Assembly (NCBI RefSeq): GCF_000153205.1
Contig: NZ_CH672427.1
Location: forward strand, 3,464,596-3,528,595
Length of the DNA stretch: 64,000 nt
Direction: 5' to 3'
From: Nitrococcus mobilis Nb-231
Lineage (GTDB): Bacteria > Pseudomonadota > Gammaproteobacteria > Nitrococcales > Nitrococcaceae
A program made the position numbers and the translations under genes. Each line of letters begins with the position of its first letter. Position 1 is the first letter of the stretch. Below are positions 15,845 through 24,781 of this stretch, piece after piece. The notes below the pieces were generated by a model. The model was not told the DNA's origin and searched no databases. It saw nothing but the letters and a program-made list of their open reading frames with translations.

Positions 15845-16432
15845 ATGACGGATATTCAGGTACATCCCAACGCCATAATCGATGAAGGCGCCAGCATAGG
15901 CACCGGCACACGCATCTGGCACTGGGTTCATGTCTGCGGTGGCGCAACCATCGGCAGCCGCTGCTCGTTGGGCCAGAATGTCTTTGTCGGCAATAAGGCC
16001 GTCATCGGCGATAATGTCAAGATTCAGAACAACGTGTCTGTCTACGACAACGTCACCCTAGAGGACGACGTTTTCTGTGGTCCGAGCATGGTTTTCACTA
16101 ACGTCTACAATCCGCGCTCGGCGGTTTCCCGCAAGGATGAATACAGAGATACGCTGGTCAAGCAAGGGGTGACCTTGGGCGCCAACTGCACCATTATCTG
16201 CGGTGTCACCATTGGTGAGCACGCCTTCATCGGTGCGGGTGCCGTCGTTACCAAAGACGTGCCGGCCTACGCGCTGATGGTGGGCGTTCCGGCTAAGCAA
16301 ATTGGCTGGATGAGTCGCCACGGCGAACGCTTGCCTCTCCCTCTCAACGGTGAAGGCGACGCCGCCTGCCCAGCCACCGGCGAGCGTTATCGTCTCCGCC
16401 AGGGCCGAGTCGAAATACTGGAGAGCCAGTAA
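15845..16432 (+). CDS. wbpD: UDP-3-amino-sugar N-acetyltransferase, WbpD/WlbB type
   Basis: A 195-residue left-handed beta-helix acetyltransferase that acetylates the 3-amino group made by the WbpE-type aminotransferase. Hexapeptide repeats run from about residue 10 to 150 ([39 protein letters not shown]). The family-typical [10 protein letters not shown] loop and [12 protein letters not shown] ending of the helix are present, followed by a short C-terminal tail resembling a zinc-free CxxC-lacking remnant. The stop is 2 bp before the antitoxin gene. Confidence 0.88.
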   Translation: MTDIQVHPNAIIDEGASIGTGTRIWHWVHVCGGATIGSRCSLGQNVFVGNKAVIGDNVKIQNNVSVYDNVTLEDDVFCGPSMVFTNVYNPRSAVSRKDEYRDTLVKQGVTLGANCTIICGVTIGEHAFIGAGAVVTKDVPAYALMVGVPAKQIGWMSRHGERLPLPLNGEGDAACPATGERYRLRQGRVEILESQ

Positions 16433-16434
16433 CC

Positions 16435-16728
16435 ATGCAAGTGGAAATGATCTGGGAAAATGGCGTGCTGCGTCCCGTGCGCCCGCTCCGCTTCAAGCGG
16501 CGAATGGTAACGGTTGAGGTGGCCGACGCGGACGTGGAGGCAGTTGCCCGACCCCAGCCAGCTCCCTCCACCAGCGATGCGATAATCGATACCGGGACGA
16601 CCGGTGTTGGTGCAGAACTAAACGCCCTCATGAAAGGCTACCGAGGTCGGATTCCGGCCGCCAAGCCGCGAGAGGATAAGGCCGCCTGGCACCAGCACCT
16701 GGAAGAAAAGTACTTGAACCGTGACTAA
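16435..16728 (+). CDS. AF2212-type antitoxin
   Basis: A 97-residue antitoxin-like protein. Its N-terminus (MQVEMIWENGVLRPVRPL) is the AF2212-like fold signature (short beta-rich domain with E.G.L.P), followed by an acidic and Pro-rich linker and a charged C-terminus. It overlaps the PIN-containing gene by 8 bp, the classical layout of a vapBC-type pair. It sits inside the wbpD-wbpE interval of the polysaccharide operon. It presumably restrains the PIN domain of the next product. Confidence 0.75.
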   Translation: MQVEMIWENGVLRPVRPLRFKRRMVTVEVADADVEAVARPQPAPSTSDAIIDTGTTGVGAELNALMKGYRGRIPAAKPREDKAAWHQHLEEKYLNRD

Positions 16729-18277
16729 CAAGAACCTTGTCCTTGATATCAACGTTATCCTGGATCTTTGGCTAGGTCGGCCCGGTGCCAAAACGATAGA
16801 GGCCTTGGTGGATCAGGCCTGTGCCCTCAATGCTCGGCTGTGGGTGAGCGCCAGCAGCCTCCCGACGCTGGATTACCTGGCCCGGCGTGCCCTAAAGCAA
16901 GCGGGTATGCCGCCGGAAGACACCGATGAGGCTGCGAAAGGGGCCATGGCGAGCCTGTTTCGTCGAGCTGGGGTGCTTACGAACCACGGGCACAATCAGG
17001 TCGATCTATACCGCCAGGCTCGCGATTACGAGGATGCACAGATCGCGGCCAGCAGTGCGGTTCTGGTGGGCGGCGAGACACGCATTGTTACCCGTGACGC
17101 CCATTTCGATGCGCTGGATGTGGTATCTACGGCCACGCCGCAAGAGGCCCTGGACTGGTTGATCAGCCAGGACATTGAGGCCGGGCAGACAACTCACATC
17201 GACTTCATCGATCTCAAGACCCAGCAGGACCGGCTGCTCCCAGCTCTGGAGCGCAATATCCAGCGTGTACTCCATCATGGTAAATACATCCTAGGGGCCG
17301 AGGTCGGTGAGCTAGAAGAACGGCTCATCGAATTCACCGGTAGCCGCTATTGCATCACCTGCGGCAACGGCACCGACGCTTTGCAAATCGCCCTAATGGC
17401 GTTGGGCGTTGGCCCCGGCGACGAAGTCATCACCCCGGCCTTCAGCTTCATCGCCACGGCGGAGGTCATCGCCGTGCTGGGTGCCAGGCCCCTATACGTG
17501 GACATCGACCCGCGCACCTACAACCTGGATCCGAACAAGTTGGAAGCTGCCATCACGCCCAAGACCCGCGCCATTATGGCCGTCTCTCTCTACGGCCAGT
17601 GCGCCGACTTCGACGCCATCAACGCCGTTGCCGAAAAGCACGGACTGCCGGTGATCGAGGACGCCGCCCAGAGCTTCGGCGCCACTTACAAGGGCCGCCG
17701 CTCTTGTAATCTAACCACCATTGGCTGCACTAGCTTTTTCCCCAGCAAGCCTTTGGGCGCTTACGGTGATGGCGGGGCCATCTTCACCAATGAAGAAGAA
17801 CTCGCCGCTGTCATTCGTCAGATTGCGCGGCATGGCCAGGACCGTCGCTACCACCATGTGCGCGTCGGTGTGAACAGCCGGATCGACACTCTGCAGGCTG
17901 CCATCCTGCTGCCTAAGCTTGAGATTCTCTCCGAGGAAGTCGAAATGCGCCAACAGGTGGCCCACCGTTATGACCACTTGTTGAAGAAAGCAGAGGTAAA
18001 CACTACGCCTTATATAGAATCATACAATCTCAGTGTCTATGCCCAATACACCATTAGGGTAAAAGATCGCGAGGCGGTCCAGGCGCGATTAAAGGAGGCG
18101 GGCGTACCGACGGCAGTACATTATCCGGTTTCATTAAATCAGCAGCCAGCGGTTAAGGCTCCCACGGCCAATCTACCTGTTGGCGACGAGATGGCGCGCG
18201 AGGTCATCTGCCTCCCGATGGGGCCTTATTTGAGCGTGACCGACCAGGACCGAGTGGTATCCGCTCTAGCCAAATGA
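16721..18277 (+). CDS. PIN-domain toxin fused to WbpE-type UDP-sugar aminotransferase
   Basis: A single 518-residue reading frame encoding two normally separate proteins. Residues 1 to about 150 form a PIN domain (PIN_3 type): LVLDINVILDLWLGR with D9, D51, YEDAQIAA with D105 and RIVTRDAHF with D126. Residues from 158 (THIDFIDLKTQQ) to 518 align with the full length of WbpE-type DegT aminotransferases: GTDALQIALMALGVGPGDEV, PLP lysine K343 in SFFPSKPLGAYGDGGA, and NSRIDTLQAAILLPKLE. The WbpE start would be at residue 157, where the codon is ACA instead of ATG; no ATG lies at the junction, though a TTG at 17158 could be a weak internal start. WbpE converts the 3-keto sugar to the 3-amino sugar. 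Confidence 0.9.
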   Translation: MTNKNLVLDINVILDLWLGRPGAKTIEALVDQACALNARLWVSASSLPTLDYLARRALKQAGMPPEDTDEAAKGAMASLFRRAGVLTNHGHNQVDLYRQARDYEDAQIAASSAVLVGGETRIVTRDAHFDALDVVSTATPQEALDWLISQDIEAGQTTHIDFIDLKTQQDRLLPALERNIQRVLHHGKYILGAEVGELEERLIEFTGSRYCITCGNGTDALQIALMALGVGPGDEVITPAFSFIATAEVIAVLGARPLYVDIDPRTYNLDPNKLEAAITPKTRAIMAVSLYGQCADFDAINAVAEKHGLPVIEDAAQSFGATYKGRRSCNLTTIGCTSFFPSKPLGAYGDGGAIFTNEEELAAVIRQIARHGQDRRYHHVRVGVNSRIDTLQAAILLPKLEILSEEVEMRQQVAHRYDHLLKKAEVNTTPYIESYNLSVYAQYTIRVKDREAVQARLKEAGVPTAVHYPVSLNQQPAVKAPTANLPVGDEMAREVICLPMGPYLSVTDQDRVVSALAK

Positions 18278-19581
18278 AGACGAGGATGCTGAGAGCAGGA
18301 CGCGGGCTGCTTGGTGCTACGGGCATTTACGTTATTGGTAATATACTCAACGCTGCTATTCCGTTCTTCCTTCTTCCGGTGCTTACGCGTGTCTTGTCGC
18401 CGGAGGAATATGGCACCGTAGCGATGTTTACCCTGGTTATCGGCATTATGGGCGCATTTACCGGTTTGAGCGTTCACGGTGCCATCAGTGTTCGCTACTT
18501 CCAACTCAATGAGCGCGCCATCGCGCGCTACGTTGGAACGTGCCTTGCCATTCTCGCCGTCAGCACGGTCTTTATTTTGGCAACTGCGGCGCTAACTCGC
18601 CCGTGGCTAGAGGCTTTCACCCATGTCCCCGGTGATTGGTTGATGATTGCTGTTCTGGTCTCGGCTGCCCAATTCGTTGTCAATATCCGCTTGAGCCTTT
18701 GGCAGGTGAAGCGGCAGCCGATCGCGTACGGTCTCTTTCAAGTCTCGCAGAGTGTTTTGAATGCTTCACTTTCGCTTCTGTTGGTGCTTGGGACCACGAT
18801 GGCTTGGCAGGGGCGGGCACTGGGCCAAGCACTCGCCGCCGGTGGCTTCATGCTGATTGGTCTGCTGCTCCTCTGGCGGAACGGGGAAGTCTCCTCGCCA
18901 ACCAGCAAAGACGATGCACGCGACGCGCTTCGGTTCGGGGTACCATTGATACCACACGCACTGGGCGGTTTAATGATCGTCACTGTCGATCGTTTTATGA
19001 TCAGCAACATGCTGGATGTAGACCGGACGGGAATCTACATGGTCGCGCTGCAATTCGGCATGGTGCTTGGCTTGATAGCCGACTCTTTCAACCGGGCTTA
19101 CGCGCCCTGGCTGATGGGTGCGCTGGTCAATGAAGATCCCGTTCGCGATCACAAGATCGTCCGTGGGACTTATCTTTATTTTGCCATTGCCAGCGTGGCG
19201 GCGCTGGCAATGGCAGGTATGGCTCCATTTGTGTTGACGATACTGGCGGGCGAGCAATTTCAGCAGGCCGCAGACGTAGTGCCCTACATTGCGTTTGGCT
19301 ATGCCTTCTGCGGCATGTATTACATGGTGACGAATTACATTTTTTTCAGTGGCAAGACGGCCTATCTGGCGATGAATACCTTTATCACGGGATTGTTCAA
19401 CGTCCTCGCCACTTATTTTCTGATCAAGATGAATGGGCTTGTTGGCGCAGCACAGGCGTTCATGCTCTCTCAAGCCTTCCTATTTCTGGGAACCTGGTGG
19501 ATCGCATGTCGCGTAAGGCCGATGCCATGGCGTGCCGCGATCTTCCCCGTGCCGCACAGACGAGCTGGCCGGATAGTATGA
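18274..19581 (+). CDS. wzx: O-antigen flippase, Wzx type
   Basis: A 435-residue polytopic membrane protein of the polysaccharide-transporter (MOP) superfamily, with about 12 hydrophobic segments. N-terminal features include YVIGNILNAAIPFFLLPVLT and SPEEYGTVAMF, as in Wzx/RfbX proteins. It flips undecaprenyl-linked repeat units across the inner membrane. It overlaps the PIN-WbpE stop as ATGA (18274), so it is probably translationally coupled to the fusion gene. Wzx proteins diverge widely, so substrate cannot be inferred. Confidence 0.88.
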   Translation: MKTRMLRAGRGLLGATGIYVIGNILNAAIPFFLLPVLTRVLSPEEYGTVAMFTLVIGIMGAFTGLSVHGAISVRYFQLNERAIARYVGTCLAILAVSTVFILATAALTRPWLEAFTHVPGDWLMIAVLVSAAQFVVNIRLSLWQVKRQPIAYGLFQVSQSVLNASLSLLLVLGTTMAWQGRALGQALAAGGFMLIGLLLLWRNGEVSSPTSKDDARDALRFGVPLIPHALGGLMIVTVDRFMISNMLDVDRTGIYMVALQFGMVLGLIADSFNRAYAPWLMGALVNEDPVRDHKIVRGTYLYFAIASVAALAMAGMAPFVLTILAGEQFQQAADVVPYIAFGYAFCGMYYMVTNYIFFSGKTAYLAMNTFITGLFNVLATYFLIKMNGLVGAAQAFMLSQAFLFLGTWWIACRVRPMPWRAAIFPVPHRRAGRIV

Positions 19582-19695
19582 CCATGGTTGTCTTGTTTGG
19601 TTGAAGGTCTTGACAGTTAACCTGTTGCAGGAGCCGGAGACGCCTCCACATGACTCGTCAACTCGTCAGTGTCCACTCAAAAGTTAAGAGATACG

Positions 19696-20682
19696 ATGAC
19701 ATCTAAAAGAACTCTAATCACAGGTGCGGACGGCTTCATAGGCTCGCACTTGGTGGAACTTTTGGTCCGCGAAGGATATGAGGTCAAGGCTCTATCCCAG
19801 TACAATTCATTCAGCTATTGGGGTTGGCTGGAGGATGTGAATTGTCTGGATCGAGTCGAAGTGCTGACCGGAGATGTGCGCGACCCCCATTACTGCAAGA
19901 AAATTACTAAGGACGTGGACCTCGTTTTTCATTTGGCCGCGCTGATTGCTATTCCGTATTCTTACGTAGCGCCGGATAGCTACGTCGACACCAACATCAA
20001 GGGCACCCTGAACATCTGCCAGGCTGCGATGGAGAATGGCGTTAAGCGAGTGATCCATACCTCGACCAGCGAAGTCTACGGTACCGCGCAGTATGTGCCC
20101 ATTGATGAGAAGCATCCCCTGCAGCCGCAGTCACCCTACAGCGCCTCCAAGATCGGCGCGGATGCTATGGCGATGAGCTTTTACAATGCCTTCGGTCTAC
20201 CGATCACGATTGCCCGGCCGTTCAATACCTATGGCCCACGTCAGTCCGCGCGCGCGGTGATCCCCACCATCATCACGCAGATTGCCAGTGGCAACACGCA
20301 GATCAAGCTAGGTGACGTCTCGCCGACACGGGATTTCAATTATGTCGAAGATACCTGCCGGGGCTTTCTGGCCTTAGCGAGTTGTGAGTCAGCCGATGGC
20401 AAAGCCGTCAATATCTCTTCCAATCATGAAATCTCGGTTGAAGACACGCTGGCCATCATTCGTGAATTGATGTCCAGTGACGTAGAGTTCATTACCGAGG
20501 ATCAGCGTTTGCGCCCGCAAAGATCGGAAGTGTTTCGTCTTTGGGGCGACAATACTCTGATCCGCGAACTGACGGGCTTCCAACCCGAGCACGATATCTG
20601 CACCGGGCTGCAGAAAACTATTGACTGGTTTACACAGCCACAAAATCTCGCCAAGTACAAGATCGATCTCTACAATCTTTGA
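19696..20682 (+). CDS. legB: NDP-GlcNAc 4,6-dehydratase LegB (legionaminic acid pathway)
   Basis: A 328-residue extended SDR that converts NDP-GlcNAc into the 4-keto-6-deoxy sugar, first dedicated step toward legionaminic acid. It has the Rossmann motif GADGFIGSHL and the active-site Y-x3-K as YSASK; HTSTSEVYGTA and RPFNTYGPRQSARAVIPT are typical of LegB. ATG 19696 is preferred over the GTG at 19669 because AAGAG lies just upstream and the conserved start (KRTLITGA) follows at once. It begins the leg block, 114 bp after wzx. Confidence 0.9.
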   Translation: MTSKRTLITGADGFIGSHLVELLVREGYEVKALSQYNSFSYWGWLEDVNCLDRVEVLTGDVRDPHYCKKITKDVDLVFHLAALIAIPYSYVAPDSYVDTNIKGTLNICQAAMENGVKRVIHTSTSEVYGTAQYVPIDEKHPLQPQSPYSASKIGADAMAMSFYNAFGLPITIARPFNTYGPRQSARAVIPTIITQIASGNTQIKLGDVSPTRDFNYVEDTCRGFLALASCESADGKAVNISSNHEISVEDTLAIIRELMSSDVEFITEDQRLRPQRSEVFRLWGDNTLIRELTGFQPEHDICTGLQKTIDWFTQPQNLAKYKIDLYNL

Positions 20683-20691
20683 GCGGCCGCC

Positions 20692-21843
20692 ATGTTTGAG
20701 TCGCTGATCCGTTTCGTCCGCGAACAATATCGGACCAACGAATTCATTCCCCTGCACGCGCCAGTATTTAACGGGCGTGAGCGGGACTGCGTCATCGATA
20801 CGATTGATACCACTTTCGTCTCTAGCGTAGGCGCTTACGTCGATCGGTTCGAGCGCGATGTGGCGACATACACTGGGAGCGCCCGTGCGATCGCTACGGT
20901 AAACGGCACTGCGGCTCTCCATGTAGCCCTACGGCTGGCGGGCGTGCAGGCAGGAGATCTGGTTCTCACGCAACCCCTGACTTTCGTGGCCACTTGCAAT
21001 GCAATCGCCTACGGCGGCGCCGAGCCCGTTTTTATCGACGTCGATCGGGGGACTCTGGGGTTGTCTCCTATAGCACTCGAGGCTTGGCTGAGTGAACGGG
21101 CGTTTATCGACGATGCTGGATGCTGCCGCCTGAAAGCGGGTCTCAGGCCGATCCGTGTTTGCTTGCCGGTGCATACCTTTGGGCATCCCGCAGATCTCGA
21201 TGGACTGCTTGGCGTTTGTCAGCGCTGGAACCTTTTTCTGATCGAAGATGCCGCCGCGGCCGTAGGCAGTTTTTACAAGGGGCGCCACACTGGCACTTTC
21301 GGTCGGTTGGGTGTTTTGAGCTTTAATGGCAACAAGATAATCACTACCGGCGGCGGGGGTATGCTGCTTGCGGACGACGCACTTGGCACCCGTGCCAAGC
21401 ATCTGACGACCACCGCAAAACAACCCCACCCATATGAATACATCCATGACGAATTGGGTTACAACTACCGTTTGCCGAATCTGAATGCCGCCCTAGGCTG
21501 TGCACAGCTAGAGCAATTGGAGCGGTTTATTAGCCAGAAGCGAAAGCTAGCCGCGCGTTATGCAACTGAGCTCAACGGAAGCGCGCTGCAATTCGTCACG
21601 GAACCCATGGGTTGCCGCAGTAACTATTGGCTCAACGCTGTACTGTGCGAGGATCGGATGCAGCGGGAGGCGCTGTTGACTGCGACCAACGCGGCCGGAG
21701 TAATGACGCGGCCGGCGTGGCAGTTGATGAATCGGCTGCCGATGTATCACGACTGCTTACGTGGAGCGTTGGATAACGCCGAGTGGCTAGAAGCGCGCGT
21801 GGTGAATCTTCCCAGCAGCGTGCTACCGGACGGTTTGGTCTGA
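20692..21843 (+). CDS. legC: UDP-4-keto sugar aminotransferase LegC
   Basis: A 383-residue DegT/DnrJ/EryC1 aminotransferase that makes the 4-amino sugar from the LegB product. The opening IPLHAPVFNGRERDCVIDTI is characteristic of LegC; the PLP lysine is in SFNGNKIITTGGGGM. About 9 bp after legB; its stop overlaps the legG start (TGATG). Paralogous to, but clearly distinct from, the WbpE half of the fusion protein at 16721. Confidence 0.9.
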   Translation: MFESLIRFVREQYRTNEFIPLHAPVFNGRERDCVIDTIDTTFVSSVGAYVDRFERDVATYTGSARAIATVNGTAALHVALRLAGVQAGDLVLTQPLTFVATCNAIAYGGAEPVFIDVDRGTLGLSPIALEAWLSERAFIDDAGCCRLKAGLRPIRVCLPVHTFGHPADLDGLLGVCQRWNLFLIEDAAAAVGSFYKGRHTGTFGRLGVLSFNGNKIITTGGGGMLLADDALGTRAKHLTTTAKQPHPYEYIHDELGYNYRLPNLNAALGCAQLEQLERFISQKRKLAARYATELNGSALQFVTEPMGCRSNYWLNAVLCEDRMQREALLTATNAAGVMTRPAWQLMNRLPMYHDCLRGALDNAEWLEARVVNLPSSVLPDGLV

Positions 21844-22994
21844 TGAGAAGAGTCACCGTGTTCACTGGCACCCGCGCCGAATACGGGCTGCTCTACTGGC
21901 TAATGAAGGAGATCGATTCCAGACTGGGGCTCGAGCTCCAAATAATCGTCAGTGGAATGCACCTATCGCCCGAGTTCGGCGAAACTTGGCGTCAGATTGA
22001 AGCTGATGGTTTTAGGATCGATGCTAAGGTCGAGATGTTACTCTCCTCCGACACGCCGCTCGGCGTCGTCAAATCCATGGGTCTTGGCACCATCGGCTTT
22101 GCCGACGCGCTGGATCGATTGCGCCCGGACGTACTAGTCGTGCTGGGGGATCGTTTCGAGGCGCTTGCAGTGGTGCAGGCCGCCCTCATACTGCGGATCC
22201 CGGTCGCGCACCTCCATGGTGGAGAGATCACCGAAGGCGCATACGATGATGCGATCCGTCATGCAATTACAAAGATGGCCAGTCTCCACTTCGTGGCGGC
22301 GGAGCCGTACCGGCAGCGTGTCATCCAGATGGGCGAGTCGCCGGCGCGAGTTTTCAACGTCGGCGCGGTCGGGCTGGATCACGTTACCCGCAGTTCGCTG
22401 CTGAGTGCCGACGAACTGGCCCGGAGTCTGAAGTTTCCGCTACGCGCTCCCTACCTGCTAGTGACATACCATCCCGTTACGCTGGGGGAAGAAGACCCGA
22501 TAATCGCTTTTCAGGCGCTGCTGCAGGCGCTTGATGCCTTTCCTCACTGCCAGGTAATCCTGACCTATCCAAACGCGGATAACGGCAGTCGTACGATCAT
22601 TCCCTTGCTAGAAGATTACGCGCGGGCGCGACCCGAGCGCGTTGTGGCATTACCGTCATTGGGTTTTTATCGCTACCTCAGCGCGCTGGCAACGGCAAGC
22701 GCCGTCGTAGGCAACTCATCCAGTGGCATAATCGAAGCGCCGGCGTTCAAGGTCCCCACGGTGAACATCGGCACACGGCAGCGGGGGCGCCTTGCCGCGG
22801 ATTCCGTAGTTCACTGCGAGCCGGATTTTCCCGCTATCCAACAGGCGCTGGCCGAGGTACTTTCAACCGAATTTCGCGTGAAGTGCCAGGATGTCCGCAA
22901 CCCCTACGGTCAAGGCAGCGCGGCTGTAGCCATCACTGATGCCCTAACGCGTTTCGACAGCGCAGTTCAGAAGCACTTCCATGATTTGGGCTGA
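21843..22994 (+). CDS. legG: NDP-sugar hydrolase/2-epimerase LegG (NeuC family)
   Basis: A 383-residue NeuC/LegG-type hydrolysing 2-epimerase that releases the 2-epimerised free diacetamido sugar, the substrate of LegI. N-terminal MRRVTVFTGTRAEYGLLYWL and HLHGGEITEGAYDDAIRHAI are family hallmarks; GNSSSGIIEAP lies in the C-terminal lobe. ATG 21843 overlaps the legC stop, and the end overlaps legI by 14 bp, so legC-G-I are tightly coupled. Confidence 0.92.
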   Translation: MRRVTVFTGTRAEYGLLYWLMKEIDSRLGLELQIIVSGMHLSPEFGETWRQIEADGFRIDAKVEMLLSSDTPLGVVKSMGLGTIGFADALDRLRPDVLVVLGDRFEALAVVQAALILRIPVAHLHGGEITEGAYDDAIRHAITKMASLHFVAAEPYRQRVIQMGESPARVFNVGAVGLDHVTRSSLLSADELARSLKFPLRAPYLLVTYHPVTLGEEDPIIAFQALLQALDAFPHCQVILTYPNADNGSRTIIPLLEDYARARPERVVALPSLGFYRYLSALATASAVVGNSSSGIIEAPAFKVPTVNIGTRQRGRLAADSVVHCEPDFPAIQQALAEVLSTEFRVKCQDVRNPYGQGSAAVAITDALTRFDSAVQKHFHDLG

Positions 22995-24084
22995 TTCAAC
23001 GACCGTTTCACAACGTGTTCGCGTCATTGCCGAGGCCGGTGTAAACCATAACGGCTCCCTGGATCTTGCTCTGCGGCTGGTGGATGCAGCAGCGGAGGCG
23101 GGTGCCGACGCGGTCAAGTTTCAAACCTTCAAAGCCAGTGCGATCGTCAGTCGCTTCGCTTCCAAGGCCAGTTATCAAAAGGAAACGACCGGCACCAACG
23201 AGAGTCAGTTGGAGATGGTGCGCAAACTGGAACTCCCGCTACAAGATCATCACGCCCTTCTGACGCACTGCAAACAGCGCAGCATCGAGTTTCTCTCGAC
23301 GCCGTTCGACCGGCAGAGCGCTCGCTTTCTGATTTGTGAACTCGGTTTGGAGCGCATAAAGCTGGCGTCAGGCGAAATTACCAACGCTCCCCTGTTGCTC
23401 GCCGTCGCGCAACTGGGCAAGCCGGTTATTCTCTCCACCGGCATGAGCACCCTAGCCGAGGTTGAAAATGCGCTCGGTGTTCTCGCCTTCGGCTATCTCG
23501 GATCATTGGCGCCGCCCGATGGCGCGGTTTTTCGCGACGCTTTTGTTTCCTCTGCAGGTCAGTCCATGCTTGCCGAACGGGTCAGCCTCCTGCATTGCAC
23601 CACCGAGTATCCAGCACCCTTTGAGCAGGTCAACCTGCGCACAATGGATACTTTGGCGGTTGCCTTTTCCCTACCGGTGGGATTGTCGGATCACACACTT
23701 GGTATTGCCGTGCCCATCGCGGCGGTAGCCCGTGGTGCTTGCATTATCGAAAAGCACTTTACTCTGGATAAAACGATGCCGGGACCAGATCACCGCGCCT
23801 CGCTGGAACCTGCCGAGCTTGCCGCTATGGTATCCGGTATCCGGCAAGTAGAGGCGGCGCTGGGAAGCCCAGTGAAGCGGCCAAGCCAGGCGGAGCTGAG
23901 CAACCGCAGCGTTGCACGTAAGAGCCTAGTCGCACTACGGCCAGTGCAACGAGGGGAAGTATTCTCCGACGGTAACCTTGGATGTAAGCGGCCGGGTCAG
24001 GGTCTCTCTCCCTTTATGTTTTGGGATACTTTGGGCCGAGCCGCGGTTCGAGACTTTGACGAGGACGAGCCCATTGAGTATTGA
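22981..24084 (+). CDS. legI: Legionaminic acid synthase LegI (NeuB family)
   Basis: A 367-residue PEP-dependent nonulosonic acid synthase. The NeuB barrel covers about residues 15-280 (IAEAGVNHNGSLDLA, FKASAIVS, GMSTLAEVE, HCTTEYPAP, EKHFTLDKTMPGPDH) and a C-terminal SAF/antifreeze-like domain follows (ARKSLVALRPVQRGE). The partners legB, C, G and F make legionaminic acid the likely product rather than sialic or pseudaminic acid. Overlaps legG at the start and the next gene at the end. Confidence 0.91.
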   Translation: MIWADSTTVSQRVRVIAEAGVNHNGSLDLALRLVDAAAEAGADAVKFQTFKASAIVSRFASKASYQKETTGTNESQLEMVRKLELPLQDHHALLTHCKQRSIEFLSTPFDRQSARFLICELGLERIKLASGEITNAPLLLAVAQLGKPVILSTGMSTLAEVENALGVLAFGYLGSLAPPDGAVFRDAFVSSAGQSMLAERVSLLHCTTEYPAPFEQVNLRTMDTLAVAFSLPVGLSDHTLGIAVPIAAVARGACIIEKHFTLDKTMPGPDHRASLEPAELAAMVSGIRQVEAALGSPVKRPSQAELSNRSVARKSLVALRPVQRGEVFSDGNLGCKRPGQGLSPFMFWDTLGRAAVRDFDEDEPIEY

Positions 24085-24781
24085 CCAGGCGAGACAGTTG
24101 CAGCGTCTTCTTTTGGGCGCCGGCGGCCATGCTCGTGTGTTAATCGATGCGCTACAGGCGGCGGACGAAACCGTAGCCGGGGTGCTCGATCCGCGGCATG
24201 CGCCTGGCAGCCGCTTCGATGGCTTGCCCGTGTTGGGTGGTGACGAATGGTTAGAACAACAACCAAGCTCCTCTATTAGTCTGGTAAACGGCGTGGGTGC
24301 CAATCCTACGACTGCCTCGCGACGTGCCCTTTTCGAGCGCTGGTGCGCGCGGGGGTACCGCTTTGACACGGTTATCCACCCCAGCGCCGTCATCGCCATT
24401 AGCGCCCGCCTGAGTGAGGGTGTTCAAGTACTTGCACGCGCTGTGATACAGACCGGCGCAGTGTTGGCGGGAAACGTGGTTGTCAACACTGGCGCAATTA
24501 TCGAACACGATGTGGCGGTGGCAGCTCACGCCTTTATCGGTCCCGGTGTGGTCATCTGCGGTGACGTGCGCATAGGTGCCGCTGCGTTTGTGGGTGCGGG
24601 AGCGGTGGTCCTGCCCGGCGTGACGGTTGGCCCTGATTCCATTGTTGCAGCCGGTGCGACCGTGATCCGAGACGTTCCGGCTGGGCAATGCGTGATTGGG
24701 TCGTCGGCACGGGAGAGACTGCCATCTTCGGCTGCACCCGGAGTCGACGGGCAGGGGGAGGACTCGGTTGGATTGGCGTAG
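24074..24781 (+). CDS. NeuD/PglD-family acyltransferase (LegH-like)
   Basis: A 235-residue protein with an N-terminal Rossmann-like sugar-binding domain (LLLGAGGHARVLIDAL) and a C-terminal left-handed beta-helix (from about residue 100: GAIIEHDVAVAAHAFIGPGV, GAGAVVLPGVTVG, GAGATVIRD-like). In leg clusters this family supplies LegH, which N-acetylates the 4-amino sugar; O-acetylation of the finished sugar is the alternative. The start is TTG 24074, inside the end of legI, with GAGGACGAG upstream; no ATG is near the conserved beginning. Confidence 0.83.
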   Translation: MSIDQARQLQRLLLGAGGHARVLIDALQAADETVAGVLDPRHAPGSRFDGLPVLGGDEWLEQQPSSSISLVNGVGANPTTASRRALFERWCARGYRFDTVIHPSAVIAISARLSEGVQVLARAVIQTGAVLAGNVVVNTGAIIEHDVAVAAHAFIGPGVVICGDVRIGAAAFVGAGAVVLPGVTVGPDSIVAAGATVIRDVPAGQCVIGSSARERLPSSAAPGVDGQGEDSVGLA

